A stretch of DNA of 64,000 nucleotides from Nocardia abscessus NBRC 100374 (GCF_000308455.1 NZ_BAFP01000150.1:1-64000); one strand, 5' to 3'. Positions 25,393-36,110 are shown, counted from the first letter of the stretch. Made by a program: numbers and translations. Notes: generated by a model not told the origin, from the letters alone.

Positions 25393-25977
25393 ATGAAGAT
25401 TCGAAATCGGTTACTGTTGGCGGCCGAGCGACAGTTCGCCGAGCACGGGGCGCTCGATGCGACGCTGACGCAGATCCGCGACGCGGCGGGCGCCAGTGTC
25501 GGCGCGCTCTATCACCATTTCCCGGACAAGGCCGACCTGTACCGGCAGGTGTGGGCCAACGCGCTGGTCGACTACCAGGAGCATTTCTGGGCGGTAGTCG
25601 GCGAGAGCACCGACGCGCGCGACGGCGTCACCTCAGGTGTGCGCGAGCACCTGCGCTGGGTGAGCGAGAACCAGTACCGGGCGACGGTGCTCACCTCCGC
25701 ACGGCCGCCAGGGGTCCGGGAGAGCGAGAGCAATCGCCGCTTCCTGTCCGACGTGACGCGCTGGTGGCGCACGCACGCCGGATACGGCACGGTGCGCGAT
25801 CTTCCGATCGATCTGGTCTACGCGCTGTGGCTGGGCCCCGCGCAGGAATACACACGGCAGTGGCTGGGCGGCGAGATGCGCATCGCCCCGGCCGACGTCG
25901 CGGGCGAACTCGCCGACGCCGCCTGGCTCGCCCTCGCCGCCGATCGCACCCGAGCCACGAAAGAGGTCTCCCAGTGA
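25393..25977 (+). CDS. TetR-family regulator
   Basis: This 194-residue regulator has a TetR helix-turn-helix in residues 1-45 (LLAAERQFAEHGALDATLTQ, then DAAGASVGALYHHFPDKADLY) and a helical effector domain. The thioesterase gene follows with a GTGA overlap, so the two form an operon and the regulator may control a small-acyl thioester pathway. The ATG lies in an AT-rich stretch (TTCTGTATATGAAG) without an obvious Shine-Dalgarno sequence, so a leaderless transcript is possible. Confidence 0.9.
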   Translation: MKIRNRLLLAAERQFAEHGALDATLTQIRDAAGASVGALYHHFPDKADLYRQVWANALVDYQEHFWAVVGESTDARDGVTSGVREHLRWVSENQYRATVLTSARPPGVRESESNRRFLSDVTRWWRTHAGYGTVRDLPIDLVYALWLGPAQEYTRQWLGGEMRIAPADVAGELADAAWLALAADRTRATKEVSQ

Positions 25978-26426
25978 CAGTCGCCACGACCCTCGACATC
26001 GACAGCGCCAGAAAGGTGCTCGCCGCACAGCCCTTCGCCGCCCTCGTGGGCACCGAGCTCACCGCGTTCGGCGACGGCGCCGCCACCCTGATCATCCCCT
26101 TGCGGCGCGAACTGACCCAGCAGTTCGGCTACGTGCACGGCGGCGTGCTCGCCTACGCCGCCGACAATGCCCTCACCTTCGCCGCCGGAACGGTTCTCGG
26201 CGCGAACGTACTCACCGGCGGTGTCACGGTCACCTACCTCCGTCCCGCCGCGGGCGCGTGGTTGCGCGTCGAGGCATCCGTCACGGGCGCGACCCGGCGC
26301 CAAGCGGTTGCCCACTGTTCGATCTACGCGGAGAGCCCGGACCGCGAACCGGTCCTGTGCGCGGTGGCCCAAGGCACCACCCGGCTCGCTGAAACCGACC
26401 TGACCGGTGCGAACACCGCCCCTTGA
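25974..26426 (+). CDS. PaaI-type hotdog-fold thioesterase
   Basis: This 150-residue protein has the single hotdog domain of PaaI/YbgC-related thioesterases. The characteristic segment is GYVHGGVLAYAADNALTFA, in which the HGG loop and the acidic residue on the long helix contribute to catalysis, followed by TGGVTVTYLRPA. The enzyme would hydrolyse an acyl-CoA, perhaps aromatic. GTG at 25974 overlaps the TGA of the TetR gene by 4 bases, so translation is probably coupled. The substrate cannot be inferred from sequence. Confidence 0.88.
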   Translation: MTVATTLDIDSARKVLAAQPFAALVGTELTAFGDGAATLIIPLRRELTQQFGYVHGGVLAYAADNALTFAAGTVLGANVLTGGVTVTYLRPAAGAWLRVEASVTGATRRQAVAHCSIYAESPDREPVLCAVAQGTTRLAETDLTGANTAP

Positions 26427-26530
26427 CCGCCCTGCCGTCCTCTGTCGCCGACGGCCCGAGCCTGGGCGCGTCGCGCATCGCAACACCACTCCGCCGGACC
26501 GCACGTGCGGCTCACGCTGCCGAACGCACC

Positions 26531-26723
26531 GTGCCGCACGCTGTCGCGGCGAACTGTCGAATGCGGCGCTCGACGCTTGCCCGCGACAGGAGCGGAAGAG
26601 GCGACGCGCGCCGGTCGACGAGAACGCCGTGCCGCATGCTGTCGCGGCGGACTGCCGAATGCGGCGCTCGACAGTGCCCCGCGACAGGGGCGGAACCGCG
26701 ACGCGCCGGTCGATGAGAACGCC
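26531..26723. repeat. Two-copy 98-bp tandem repeat with internal dyads
   Basis: Two adjacent imperfect copies lie at 26531-26628 (98 bp) and 26629-26723 (95 bp), each beginning GTGCCGCA and ending GAGAACGCC. Each copy contains the same 9-bp inverted repeat CTGTCGCGG / CCGCGACAG (26541-26549 with 26581-26589; 26639-26647 with 26679-26687), with a conserved AATGCGGCGCTCGAC in the loop. No ribosome-binding site or convincing protein is associated with it. It occupies the gap between the thioesterase and lon terminators. Confidence 0.85.
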
Positions 26724-26838
26724 GGGGACCGCACGGTATCCGAGGAACAGCCCGGCCGAGCCGCGCCGGACGGATACCGGTGCGCAGTGGTCGCATGGCA
26801 TGTCTCCGGCCTGGCAGGTCGATCAGGCGTATGCGAAA

Positions 26839-26869
26839 GGCCGGGCACGGAGAGTGTCCGTGCCCGGCC
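26839..26869. terminator. Bidirectional hairpin terminator after lon
   Basis: A perfect 13-bp stem GGCCGGGCACGGA / TCCGTGCCCGGCC with a 5-base loop lies 13 bases beyond the lon stop, in the convergent space with the thioesterase operon. Confidence 0.85.
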
Positions 26870-26882
26870 TGTTCGTCCCAGG

Positions 26883-29273
<2,391 letters not shown>

Positions 29274-29292
29274 GTCTTCGACCCTTCCAAAA

Positions 29293-29313
29293 GTTGAGCG
29301 TTGCCTACTCAAC
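29293..29313 (-). promoter_or_regulatory. HAIR-type operator (putative HspR site) at lon
   Basis: The inverted repeat GTTGAG-N9-CTCAAC matches the HAIR element CTTGAG-N9-CTCAAG in spacing and in 5 of 6 bases per arm. It ends 20 bases before the lon start. HspR represses lon through such sites in Streptomyces, so heat-shock control is a reasonable inference. Confidence 0.75.
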
Positions 29314-29444
29314 CCACGGGTATCCGGGTTTGTTCCACTCCGATGCCTCGTTCGCTGAGGGCGAAGAGCGGCACGGCCGCGCTCGCCGTTCGCGTTGACA
29401 CCCCATCCAAGGCAATGAGAACGTTGTGGCCTTGATATCTCATA

Positions 29445-29460
29445 CCGGCGGTACCGCCGG
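29445..29460. promoter_or_regulatory. Perfect 16-bp palindrome before the DUF445 gene
   Basis: CCGGCGGTACCGCCGG is perfectly self-complementary and ends 22 bases before the DUF445 start. It may be an operator for a dimeric repressor or an RNA hairpin in the 5' leader. The binding protein is unknown. Confidence 0.45.
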
Positions 29461-29482
29461 ATCGGCTTAGGGAGTCCCATCG

Positions 29483-30838
29483 ATGTCGTCGCTCGCCGCT
29501 GGCGTGTTCATCGACTGGGAAGGATTGACCGGGCAGCCGAAGTTCGTGGTCGACCTGATCACGTTTCCGGTCTTCAGTGCGCTGGCGGGCTGGTTGACCA
29601 ACTGGACCGGCGTACTGATGCTGTTCTGGCCGCTTCTGTTCCGCGGCGTCCGCATCCCCGGCCTGCATGTGCTCTATCCGTACTTCCCGCGCCGGGTCCA
29701 GGTGCTGCCGACCTTCTCCGGCGATGGCCGCCGCCTCGGATTCCAGGGCTTCATCCCGGCGCGCGCGGAGAAGATGGCCAGCATCTGCGTGGACAAGGCG
29801 CTGATGCGGATCGGCAGCCCGAGGGACTTCATCCACGAACTCGATCTCGACGGCATCGCCGACTACATCGCGGTGCTCGCCCGCGAGCAGGTGCGGCCGC
29901 TGGTCGACGAGCTGATGTACCGGGAGAACCCGGACCTGTGGCGCACCGTGCCGCGGGCCGCCAAGCAGCTGATCTACCAGCGGGTGGATCGGGAACTGCC
30001 CGCCCTGTCCCGCCGTGCGTTCACCTCGCTCGGCGACAACGTCGACCAGCTGATCGACATCAAGAGCTTCGTGATCCGCTACCTGCAGGAAAACCCGACC
30101 ATCCTGAAGGACCTGACCACCACCATCGCCGCGCCCGAACTGCGCTTCATGGTGCGCATCGGACTGCTCGGCGCACCCTTCGGCGTGCTGCTGGCCCTGT
30201 ACCTGCATGTGCACCACCACATCCCGGTGGTCGGCTGGGTCCCGGGCTGGGTGATCGTCCTGCTCGCCTCGGCGGCGATCGGCGTGATCGTGAACGTGAT
30301 CGCGGTGAAAATGGTGTTCGAGCCGGGTGACCCGCAACCGAGGTACAAGTACCTGTGGAAGCAGGCGCTGCTGGCGAAGCGACAGCCGCAGGCGGCCACC
30401 GATCTGGCGCACATCCTGGCCTACCAGGTGCTGACGCTGCCGAACTTGTCCAAGGAACTGCTGGAGGGCCCGAACGGAGACAAGACCCGGCAGCTGCTGG
30501 AGCGCTTGATCGCCGACGAGATCAGTCGTCAGCTCGGCCCGACCACCACGCTGGTGCGCGCGGCCTTCGGGCGCCGCCAGTTCGACAACCTCACGGTGGG
30601 CGCGGCGGGCGCCGCGGTCGGCTTGGCGCCGACCCTGGCGGAGGACGAGGAGTTCACCCTCGAGCAGGCCAAGACCATCGATGAATTCGCGGCGCGCAAG
30701 TTGCGGGACCTCACGCCGGGGGAGTTCATGGAGATGTTCTACGCGTCCGTGGAACAGGACGCCTGGCTGCTGTATCTGCACGGCGCGGTGCTCGGTCTCG
30801 TCGTCGGAGCCAGCCACCTGGTGCTTTTCGGCTGGTAG
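29483..30838 (+). CDS. DUF445 membrane protein
   Basis: This 451-residue protein of the DUF445 family has a hydrophobic segment near residues 25-55 (FPVFSALAGWLTNWTGVLML), a long soluble region, a pair of helices around residues 225-275 (IGLLGAPFGVLLALYL and VIVLLASAAIGVIVNVIAV), and a C-terminal hydrophobic helix near the end. Repeats of the WLTNW...-type and VIVNVIAVKMVFEP motifs mark the family. The function is unknown; some relatives are linked to envelope organisation. AGGGAG lies upstream of the ATG, and a perfect palindrome precedes it. It is divergent from lon. Confidence 0.8.
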   Translation: MSSLAAGVFIDWEGLTGQPKFVVDLITFPVFSALAGWLTNWTGVLMLFWPLLFRGVRIPGLHVLYPYFPRRVQVLPTFSGDGRRLGFQGFIPARAEKMASICVDKALMRIGSPRDFIHELDLDGIADYIAVLAREQVRPLVDELMYRENPDLWRTVPRAAKQLIYQRVDRELPALSRRAFTSLGDNVDQLIDIKSFVIRYLQENPTILKDLTTTIAAPELRFMVRIGLLGAPFGVLLALYLHVHHHIPVVGWVPGWVIVLLASAAIGVIVNVIAVKMVFEPGDPQPRYKYLWKQALLAKRQPQAATDLAHILAYQVLTLPNLSKELLEGPNGDKTRQLLERLIADEISRQLGPTTTLVRAAFGRRQFDNLTVGAAGAAVGLAPTLAEDEEFTLEQAKTIDEFAARKLRDLTPGEFMEMFYASVEQDAWLLYLHGAVLGLVVGASHLVLFGW

Positions 30839-30863
30839 CCGGACCGTCGCTAGCAATATAAAA

Positions 30864-30875
30864 CAAGCATGCTTG
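30864..30875. promoter_or_regulatory. CAAGCATGCTTG palindrome, probable operator
   Basis: A perfect 12-bp palindrome lies in an AT-rich patch (AATATAAAA before it, a T-run after it) 75 bases upstream of the TIGR03084 gene and 25 bases after the DUF445 stop. The form is typical of TetR-family operators in actinobacteria. It could alternatively end the DUF445 transcript, since CTTTTTTT follows. Confidence 0.5.
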
Positions 30876-30950
30876 CCTTTTTTTGACCTCGCTGCGATGC
30901 TGGTCCCGGCGGCACACGAGGCGGTGTGCCCGGAACCGGCAGGGGAACAG

Positions 30951-31742
30951 ATGGCTGACCTCGAGGCGCTACTCGGCGACTTCGCCGACGAATGCGCGGA
31001 CCTGGAACGACTCGTCGGCCCGCTGGCGCCCGAGGAATGGGCTCGGGCCACACCGGCGCCGGGCTGGACCATCGCCCACCAGATCGGCCACCTGGCCTGG
31101 ACCGACGAAATCGCGACGATCGCCACCGCGGATGCCGAGGGCTTTCAGAAGTTGCTGGCCGATGCCGGGCCTCGTGCGCTCACGTTCGTCGACGAGGCCG
31201 CCGAGCATGCCGCGACCGAACCGCCCGCCGACCTGCTCGACCGGTGGCGGCGCGGACGCGCATCGCTCACCGCCGCTCTGCGCGCGACGCCCGGGGGCGT
31301 CAAACTGCCCTGGTTCGGCCCGCCGATGAGCCCCGCCTCGATGATCACCGCCCGTATCATGGAGACCTGGGCACACGGGCAGGACGTGTCCGACGCCCTC
31401 GGCGTGCACCGCACGCCCACCGCACGGCTGCGCACCGTGGCCCATATCGGCGTGCGTACCAGGAACTTCGCCTACACCGTGCACGAAAAGACCCCTCCCG
31501 CAGGAGAGTTCCGCGTCGAACTGACCGCACCGGACCGCACGATTTGGGCGTGGGGTCCCGAGGATGCCGAGCAGCGCGTGTGCGGACCAGCGCTCGACTT
31601 CTGCCTGCTGGTGACTCAGCGCCGCCATCCGGACGATCTGGCCATCGTGACGCAAGGCGACGACGCCGCGGAATGGCTAGAGATCGCGCAGGCTTTCGCG
31701 GGTCCGACGGGCACGGGAAGGACGGCGGGCCAGTTCGCCTGA
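30951..31742 (+). CDS. TIGR03084 family protein, DinB-like metal-binding fold
   Basis: This 263-residue protein matches the TIGR03084 group of the mycothiol-dependent maleylpyruvate isomerase/DinB-like four-helix fold. The likely metal-binding histidines are in TIAHQIGHLAWTDE (residues about 40-53) and METWAHGQDV near residue 145. Members may catalyse mycothiol-dependent isomerisation or transfer reactions, but this subgroup has no assigned substrate. AGGGG lies 6 bases before ATG 30951. A TetR-type palindrome upstream suggests regulated expression. Confidence 0.85.
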   Translation: MADLEALLGDFADECADLERLVGPLAPEEWARATPAPGWTIAHQIGHLAWTDEIATIATADAEGFQKLLADAGPRALTFVDEAAEHAATEPPADLLDRWRRGRASLTAALRATPGGVKLPWFGPPMSPASMITARIMETWAHGQDVSDALGVHRTPTARLRTVAHIGVRTRNFAYTVHEKTPPAGEFRVELTAPDRTIWAWGPEDAEQRVCGPALDFCLLVTQRRHPDDLAIVTQGDDAAEWLEIAQAFAGPTGTGRTAGQFA

Positions 31743-32082
31743 CCCGCCCACACCCGACCCGCTCGGTGACGATTCGGGAGCGGGCGAGCGCCACACTTGG
31801 GTGCGCCGTGTTCATGTCGACGGCCGGACGCCGTTGGCCGGGTGTCTCGAGGTGGCAGTCGAGAATGGCGCTCGCCAGCTAAACGAATATTTACCCCCCG
31901 GTGTGCTCACGGAAACATCGGCGCCACGTAGGCGGCGGCGCCTGACGTTGTGCCCTTGACCGGGCTGTCCCGCCGTGTGATCCTGCTCTCTTCGACGCGA
32001 CATACCCCGCAACCGCACAGGTAACCTGGACGGGCGTACAGCTTTCCATGATGCTGGTCCGTCGCAGGGAAAGGAGCGCATC
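31743..32082. other. Intergenic region with no gene seen
   Basis: About 340 bases hold only short frames without ribosome-binding sites. The right end must contain the promoter of the exported protein gene. A less GC-rich stretch, AAACGAATATTTACCCCCCG, lies near 31880. Confidence 0.5.
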
Positions 32083-32772
32083 GTGACAGCACACCGACCT
32101 GCCCAGTTCGCGCGGCATGCCGCCGTCGTGCTCGCCGGTGCCGCCAGCTTGAGCCTGACCGTCGCGGCAGGCACCTACATCGTGCAGCAGATCGCCGATA
32201 CGCAGCACCCTGATAGCAGGCTCGCCGCGCCTATCGCCCCCGTCGCTCCCGGTGCGCCCGACCACCGACGCGAAATCGTCTCCTATCCGGTACTGACCGG
32301 CAGCAGTTCCGTCCTGCCCCCTGCGGTCCTCCTCGCTCCGCGCGCCGCCGAGCCGGAAACCGTACAGGCACAGATTGATTCACCGCCCGCGCCCGCGCGC
32401 ACGCCTGTCGGCGGCACGGTCCGCCTCGGCGACGCCTACCTCGGCGCGCAGGTCGCGACGGGGGAGGCCGATACCGTCTCGGTCACCGTGGATACGAACG
32501 CCTTCACGGTGCTCACTGGTTTCCTGCGCTCCGGCCCCGCACCGGAGCAGCCGGATGCGTCCACCGTGACCACGATGCGTACCGACCTCGACACCCAGAG
32601 CGGCGAAGTGCGCCTGGCCCTGTCCGACCCGAGGCTCGGCGAGCACGACCTGCGCCTGAATCGTCATGGCGCGCCCGCCGCGACGCCACCTCCGGCCGCC
32701 GCCGGGAAGCAGGGCACCACCGAACCGGTGCGCACCACTGCGCAGGGCGCAGGAGATTCCGCGGCGGTGTGA
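32083..32772 (+). CDS. Exported hypothetical protein
   Basis: This 229-residue protein has a Sec-type signal or single N-terminal membrane helix (HAAVVLAGAASLSLTVAAGTYI) followed by a proline/alanine-rich region and a central segment (GGTVRLGDAYLGAQVATGEADT) predicted as beta-rich. The C-terminal 35 residues are low complexity. GTG at 32083 has AAAGGAG 7 bases upstream, a strong start signal. No family is recognised. The next gene begins 22 bases later, so it may be co-transcribed with L-2-hydroxyglutarate oxidase, although no functional link is obvious. Confidence 0.75.
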   Translation: MTAHRPAQFARHAAVVLAGAASLSLTVAAGTYIVQQIADTQHPDSRLAAPIAPVAPGAPDHRREIVSYPVLTGSSSVLPPAVLLAPRAAEPETVQAQIDSPPAPARTPVGGTVRLGDAYLGAQVATGEADTVSVTVDTNAFTVLTGFLRSGPAPEQPDASTVTTMRTDLDTQSGEVRLALSDPRLGEHDLRLNRHGAPAATPPPAAAGKQGTTEPVRTTAQGAGDSAAV

Positions 32773-32794
32773 CCCACCGCTTACCCTGCTGGGC

Positions 32795-33979
32795 ATGAGC
32801 GCCTACGACTTCTGCGTCATCGGCGGCGGCATCGTCGGCGTCGCGACCGCGCACCGGATCCTGGCGCGCTATCCCGGCGCCCGCCTGATACTGCTGGAGA
32901 AAACCCAGCACCTGGCCACGCATCAGACCGGGCACAACAGCGGCGTCATCCACTCCGGGATCTACTATCCGCCGAATAGCTTGAAGGCCACGCTGTGCCG
33001 CCGTGGCGCTCGCTGGACCGAGGAATTCGCGGCGGCACAAGGCATTCCGTACCGGATCTGCGGCAAATTGCTGGTCGCCACGGACGACGTCGAATACGAA
33101 CGTATGCTCGCGTTGCACGAACGTTCGATCACCAACGGCGTGGCCGTGGAGCTGATCGACGCTGCGGAACTCGCGCGGCGCGAACCGCGCGTCACCGGTG
33201 TCGGCGCACTGTTGGTTCCCGGCACCGGGATCATCGACTTCACCCGGGTGACCGAAGCGCTCGCCGAGCAAGTGCGCGGCGCCGGTGGCGAATTCGTGCT
33301 CGGCGCCGAGGTCACCACGCTCACCGAGACCACGGATGCGGTGACGGCCGCCGGGCCGACCGGTTCGTGGACGGCACGCAGGCTGGTGGTCTGCGCGGGT
33401 CTGCAGGCCGACCGAATGGCACGAGCAGCGGGGCTGCGCACCGACTTTCGCATCGTGCCGTTCCGCGGTGAGTACTACCAACTGCCGCAGGAGCGAAACA
33501 ACCTGGTCAGCACCTTGATCTATCCCATTCCCGATCCCGAATTGCCGTTTCTCGGCGTGCATTTGAGCCCGACGATCGACGGCACGCTGACCGTGGGGCC
33601 CAACGCGGTGCTCGGCCTCGCCAGGGAGGGCTATCGCAAAGGCAGCTTCGACGTCAGGGACGCGCGAGAAGTGCTCGCCTTCCCCGGATTTCACCGGGTG
33701 GCCAAGGCGAACGTGCGCACCGGGCTGCGCGAACTGCGCAACTCGCTGTTCAAGCGCGGGTACCTGGCGCAGTGCCGCCGCTACTGTCCGGACCTGACGC
33801 TCGACGATCTGCTCCCGCGCGAGGCGGGTATTCGCGCGCAAGCCGTCCTGCGCGACGGAACCTTGGTGCACGATTTCATGATCGAGCGCACCGAGCGCTC
33901 GGTTCATCTGCTCAATGCCCCCTCACCTGCGGCGACCTCGGCTATGCCGATTGCCGAGCACATCGTCGACCAGCTCTGA
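32795..33979 (+). CDS. lhgO: L-2-hydroxyglutarate oxidase
   Basis: This 394-residue DAO-family flavoenzyme oxidises L-2-hydroxyglutarate to 2-oxoglutarate, a repair and respiratory step. The N-terminal FAD motif is VIGGGIVGVATAH, followed by THQTGHNSGVIHSGIYY, the family hallmark containing the active-site region. Further segments are GTGIIDFTRV, FRGEYYQL, GVHLSPTIDGTLTVGPNA and a C-terminal NAPSPAATSAMPIAEHI. The length agrees with LhgO. ATG 32795 begins at the FAD-binding strand; the open frame upstream overlaps the preceding gene and is not used. Confidence 0.92.
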   Translation: MSAYDFCVIGGGIVGVATAHRILARYPGARLILLEKTQHLATHQTGHNSGVIHSGIYYPPNSLKATLCRRGARWTEEFAAAQGIPYRICGKLLVATDDVEYERMLALHERSITNGVAVELIDAAELARREPRVTGVGALLVPGTGIIDFTRVTEALAEQVRGAGGEFVLGAEVTTLTETTDAVTAAGPTGSWTARRLVVCAGLQADRMARAAGLRTDFRIVPFRGEYYQLPQERNNLVSTLIYPIPDPELPFLGVHLSPTIDGTLTVGPNAVLGLAREGYRKGSFDVRDAREVLAFPGFHRVAKANVRTGLRELRNSLFKRGYLAQCRRYCPDLTLDDLLPREAGIRAQAVLRDGTLVHDFMIERTERSVHLLNAPSPAATSAMPIAEHIVDQL

Positions 33980-34107
33980 GCGACGCCGCTTCCGAGCGAC
34001 CGACCGGTAGCTATCCGACATCACGGCACACCGAATCCTGCCGAGCCCTCGAATAAAGAGGAGAGCTGTAGTACTTTTAACGCCAGTCGTGGAACAGGGA
34101 GGGCCTA

Positions 34108-34578
34108 ATGGGCCACATCAAGTACGCGAGTGACGTCGGAGCGCCCGTCGAGGTCGCTTTCAGCTACACCGACAACCATCTCTTCGTACCGGATTGGATG
34201 TTCGGCATCGCGGACTTCGTGCCGACCGGCGATCAGGACCGCGGACTCGGCGCGGTCTTCGCCGCCACCACCCGTGTCGGACTCTTGCGACCCGCGTCGA
34301 CCTGCGAGATCACCGAATACCGCCACAACGCGGTGATCGGGTACACCCTGCGTGGGCGCATCTGCGGCACGTTGCGGCTGCGCTTCGACCCGCTGGGTTA
34401 CGGGCGATCGGTGCTGACCTCCGAGGCGGAGTACAGTCCGCCCCGCGGATCGGTCGCGCGCCTGGGCGCCGGTCTGGTGGATGCCGCGGTCAAATCGGCG
34501 CTACGGCGTACAGAATCCCGGTTGCGGAGGGAGATAGAGGAATTTCACGGTACCGATCTTGTCGGTCGGATTGCGTAG
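34108..34578 (+). CDS. SRPBCC-family (polyketide cyclase-like) protein
   Basis: This 156-residue protein has the START/SRPBCC pattern: an N-terminal strand and helix (ASDVGAPVEVAFSYTDNH), a central GAVFAATTRVGL, TCEITEYRHNAVIGYTLRG, and a long C-terminal helix (LVDAAVKSALRRTESRLRRE). The family forms a deep hydrophobic pocket for lipids or polyketides, and many members have no assigned ligand. GGAGGG precedes the ATG. RNase HI begins 10 bases after its stop, so the two probably share a transcript. Confidence 0.8.
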   Translation: MGHIKYASDVGAPVEVAFSYTDNHLFVPDWMFGIADFVPTGDQDRGLGAVFAATTRVGLLRPASTCEITEYRHNAVIGYTLRGRICGTLRLRFDPLGYGRSVLTSEAEYSPPRGSVARLGAGLVDAAVKSALRRTESRLRREIEEFHGTDLVGRIA

Positions 34579-34588
34579 GGTGCCAACC

Positions 34589-35161
34589 ATGATCATCGTG
34601 AGCACCGACGGATCCTGCCTCCGTAATCCCGGCGGCGCCATCGGCTGGGCTTGGGTCAATCATCAGGGCTCCTCCGCCAGCGGAGGAGCCGCGTCCGGAA
34701 CCAACCAGGTCGCGGAATTGCGCGCGGTGCTGGAAGCGATCGTCGCGCATCCCGGGTCCGAACCTCTGCTCATCGAGAGCGATTCGCTCTACGCGATCAA
34801 GTGCGCGTCGGAGTGGGTGTCGGGGTGGCGGCTCAACGGCTGGCGCACGTCCACCGGCGGCGCGGTGAAGAACGTCGAACTCGTCCGGCAGATCGATCGG
34901 GCCATCGCGAGCAGGCCGGGACCGGTCCGTTTCCGCTGGGTACGTGGTCATGTCGGCAACTACTTCAACGAGCAAGCCGATGCGCTGGCCGGAGAAGCGG
35001 CTCGGCAGGCCGCGGTCACCGCGGCTGTCGCCGAGGCGAACACCGTGGAAATGCTCGCGGTGACTGTGGAAGAAGCGTCGACGGCGCCGGAAGCGCCGAA
35101 GGACAAGGCCGCGGGGAAGGCGGCCGCGCCGTCGGCGCCACAGACTTTGACGCTGTTCTGA
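34589..35161 (+). CDS. rnhA: Ribonuclease HI
   Basis: This 190-residue enzyme cleaves RNA in RNA-DNA hybrids. The four acidic catalytic positions are visible in VSTDGSC (Asp), VAELRAV (Glu), IESDSLYAI (Asp) and NEQADALA (Asp), with the basic VRGHVGN loop before the last. The C-terminal 45 residues are an alanine-rich low-complexity tail beyond the catalytic domain. ATG 34589 aligns with the first beta strand; an upstream in-frame start at 34559 would overlap the SRPBCC gene. It is followed by a strong bidirectional terminator. Confidence 0.9.
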   Translation: MIIVSTDGSCLRNPGGAIGWAWVNHQGSSASGGAASGTNQVAELRAVLEAIVAHPGSEPLLIESDSLYAIKCASEWVSGWRLNGWRTSTGGAVKNVELVRQIDRAIASRPGPVRFRWVRGHVGNYFNEQADALAGEAARQAAVTAAVAEANTVEMLAVTVEEASTAPEAPKDKAAGKAAAPSAPQTLTLF

Positions 35162-35195
35162 TTCGTCCGCGAATCGCCGAAGACCGCCCGAATGA

Positions 35196-35230
35196 CCTCC
35201 GGCGGTGGTGGCTCGGCCCACCGCCGGAGG
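35196..35230. terminator. Bidirectional terminator between rnhA and the mce operon
   Basis: A perfect 13-bp stem CCTCCGGCGGTGG / CCACCGCCGGAGG with a 9-base loop lies 34 bases after the RNase HI stop and 7 bases beyond the mas stop, serving both converging units. Confidence 0.85.
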
Positions 35231-35237
35231 CGCTCGG

Positions 35238-36038
35238 CTAGTTGCCCGGCTGCGGTGCGGGCTGACCAGACGGAGCGGGCTGCGGAGCGCCGCCCGGCGC
35301 GGGAGCGCCGGGAAGGCCGGTACCCGCACCCTTGAGCATCGGCGAATCGAGCTTCTCGACCAGCCACTTGTCGCCCGACTTCGTCAGCTGGGCGATCACC
35401 ACGACGAACTGCCGCTCGGGGTTGGCCTGGGTGAAGTTGGTCCGGTACTGCGTGAGGGTCACCAGCACCTTGGCCGAGGTCTTGTCACCGGACTGGTAAC
35501 CGCACTGCACGTCGTCGGCCCAGGACTTGACCTTCGCCTGCACCATGGCGTCCTCGAGCGCCTTGGTCGCGTCGTCGAACTCCTTCAAGAACTCACCGGT
35601 CGAGCCGGCTTTCACCGTGGTGAAATAGTCGCCGAGGTTCTTCGAGTAGTCGTAGACCGAGACGTCCCTGCCGAATTTGCACGCGGCGCTGGTCGAGTCG
35701 CGGATCGCGTCGAGCTTGTCGCCACGATCCTTGCCCTGCATGAAGAACACGACCACCGCGGTGATCGCCGCGACCGCGAGCACACCCGCCACGAACGCGG
35801 CCACCAGCGGAAGCGAGGTGGATTTCCCGGACGGTGCCGGCGCGGCCGCCGCGGGAGCGCCGCTCTTCGTTGTCGACTTCTTGCCCGCCTCGGGCTTGTC
35901 CGCCTTCTCCGCCTTGGACAGCTCGGGCTTCGCCGCGCCGGCGGCATCCTCCGACTTCTCGGCCACCTTGTCGGTGTCCTTGTCGGCGGCGGCCTTGGCC
36001 TCGGCGTCCTTGTCGTTCTCGGCGTCGTCGGTAGACAT
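35238..36038 (-). CDS. Mce-associated membrane protein
   Basis: This 266-residue protein is of the type found at the end of mce operons (mas genes, Rv0177/Rv0178-like). A charged Lys/Ala/Asp-rich cytoplasmic N-terminus of about 80 residues precedes one membrane helix (LPLVAAFVAGVLAVAAITAVVVFF). An extracytoplasmic domain with DVSVYDYSKNLGDYFTTV follows, then a proline-rich tail (APAPGGAPQPAPSGQPAPQP). Such proteins stabilise Mce complexes in mycobacteria. ATG 36038 is chosen; GTG 36053 is possible. It is 132 bases from mceF, with a hairpin in the gap. Confidence 0.85.
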   Translation of the reverse strand: MSTDDAENDKDAEAKAAADKDTDKVAEKSEDAAGAAKPELSKAEKADKPEAGKKSTTKSGAPAAAAPAPSGKSTSLPLVAAFVAGVLAVAAITAVVVFFMQGKDRGDKLDAIRDSTSAACKFGRDVSVYDYSKNLGDYFTTVKAGSTGEFLKEFDDATKALEDAMVQAKVKSWADDVQCGYQSGDKTSAKVLVTLTQYRTNFTQANPERQFVVVIAQLTKSGDKWLVEKLDSPMLKGAGTGLPGAPAPGGAPQPAPSGQPAPQPGN

Positions 36039-36092
36039 CGATAAAACCTGCACTTTCCCGGCGCGCGTCGGTGCGCACCGATTGGCTTCAGG

Positions 36093-36110
36093 GGCCCGCG
36101 AGAGCGGGCC
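36093..36110 (-). other. Intercistronic hairpin between mceF and mas
   Basis: A 7-bp GC stem GGCCCGC / GCGGGCC with loop GAGA lies in the 132-base gap. With no T-run it may be an RNA-processing or stability element, or a leaky terminator that lowers mas expression relative to the mce genes. Confidence 0.4.
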
